A DNA stretch of 64,000 nucleotides. It comes from JAWPMV01 sp039819665 (GTDB lineage Bacteria; Bacteroidota; Bacteroidia; J057). Shown here piece after piece: positions 63,926 to 64,000 of this stretch. A model generated the notes under the pieces. That model searched no databases, was not told the DNA's origin, and saw nothing but the letters and a program-made list of their open reading frames with translations. How positions within the stretch are numbered: the first letter of the stretch is position 1; the number at the start of each line of letters is the position of its first letter. The translations under genes and the position numbers were made by a program. The DNA is taken from positions 83,449 through 147,448 of the forward strand of contig JBCBRM010000013.1 of the NCBI GenBank assembly GCA_039819665.1, read 5' to 3'.

Positions 63926-64000
63926 TTCATCCTCTCCCTGCTTTTTCTTACTGGCTTTAGGCCTGATAATCAGGAAGCTTCGCTAATCCGACAGGGAGAG

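Noticed and set aside
1..64000. CRISPR arrays, tRNAs, insertion sequences, prophage or conjugative genes
   Set aside because: No repeat-spacer arrays, no cloverleaf candidates and no transposase/integrase or phage structural genes were recognised by eye; a covariance-model search was not possible.

Overview
The window is chromosomal DNA of a Bacteroidota bacterium, most likely a marine polysaccharide degrader. The evidence is a SusC/SusD pair, a one-protein hybrid two-component regulator, an ECF sigma/FecR/TonB-receptor cassette, two proteins ending in type IX secretion sorting domains, many lipoproteins with short N-terminal lipoboxes, and a TAnnTTTG-type promoter element. The genus cannot be named from the sequence alone. 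No rRNA, tRNA, CRISPR array, insertion sequence or prophage was seen.

Region 1 (1-21.3 kb) reads as a red-algal galactan (porphyran/agar) utilisation locus. The plus strand carries a DUF5060-type hydrolase (cut by the window edge), a GH29 enzyme, the hybrid sensor/regulator, SusC, SusD, a terminator and a formylglycine sulfatase. The minus strand carries a P450 and a zinc alcohol dehydrogenase, the pair linked to 6-O-methyl-galactose use in marine Bacteroidota, facing an AraC regulator. A four-gene minus-strand operon follows: an MDR dehydrogenase, a KduD-like SDR, an enolase-superfamily 3,6-anhydro-L-galactonate cycloisomerase and a GH117 glycosidase. Together these would release and catabolise 3,6-anhydro-L-galactose, L-galactose-6-sulfate and methyl-galactose. 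The anhydrogalactose dehydrogenase, the KDG kinase/aldolase and the P450 redox partners are not in the window.

Region 2 (21.7-35.4 kb) has a small lipoprotein, a CIA30 protein and a fasciclin protein on the minus strand. Then come ECF sigma, FecR and a large TonB receptor on the plus strand. A tight operon follows: a TcuA-like flavoprotein, a TctC-type binding protein, a TctA-TctB fusion, a PrpF/GalD-like isomerase and a D-2-hydroxyacid dehydrogenase. This suggests capture and oxidation of a tricarboxylate-like compound.

Region 3 (35.6-52 kb) is mostly housekeeping and envelope genes: SelO and a small companion, an S41 peptidase, a secreted subtilase with a T9SS tail, malate dehydrogenase, a SPOR-like coiled-coil protein, a 4'-phosphopantetheinyl transferase overlapping a thioredoxin lipoprotein, a redoxin, a His-rich lipoprotein, PyrD and a DUF1826 protein.

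Region 4 (52-64 kb) consists of short single genes of miscellaneous type (GNAT, DUF1801, DUF2834, methyltransferase, racemase-like, outer-membrane barrel, SGNH-like T9SS cargo, serine hydrolase, SH3 protein). They are interspersed with at least five broken genes (in-frame stops, frameshifts, truncation), so this part looks like it is eroding.
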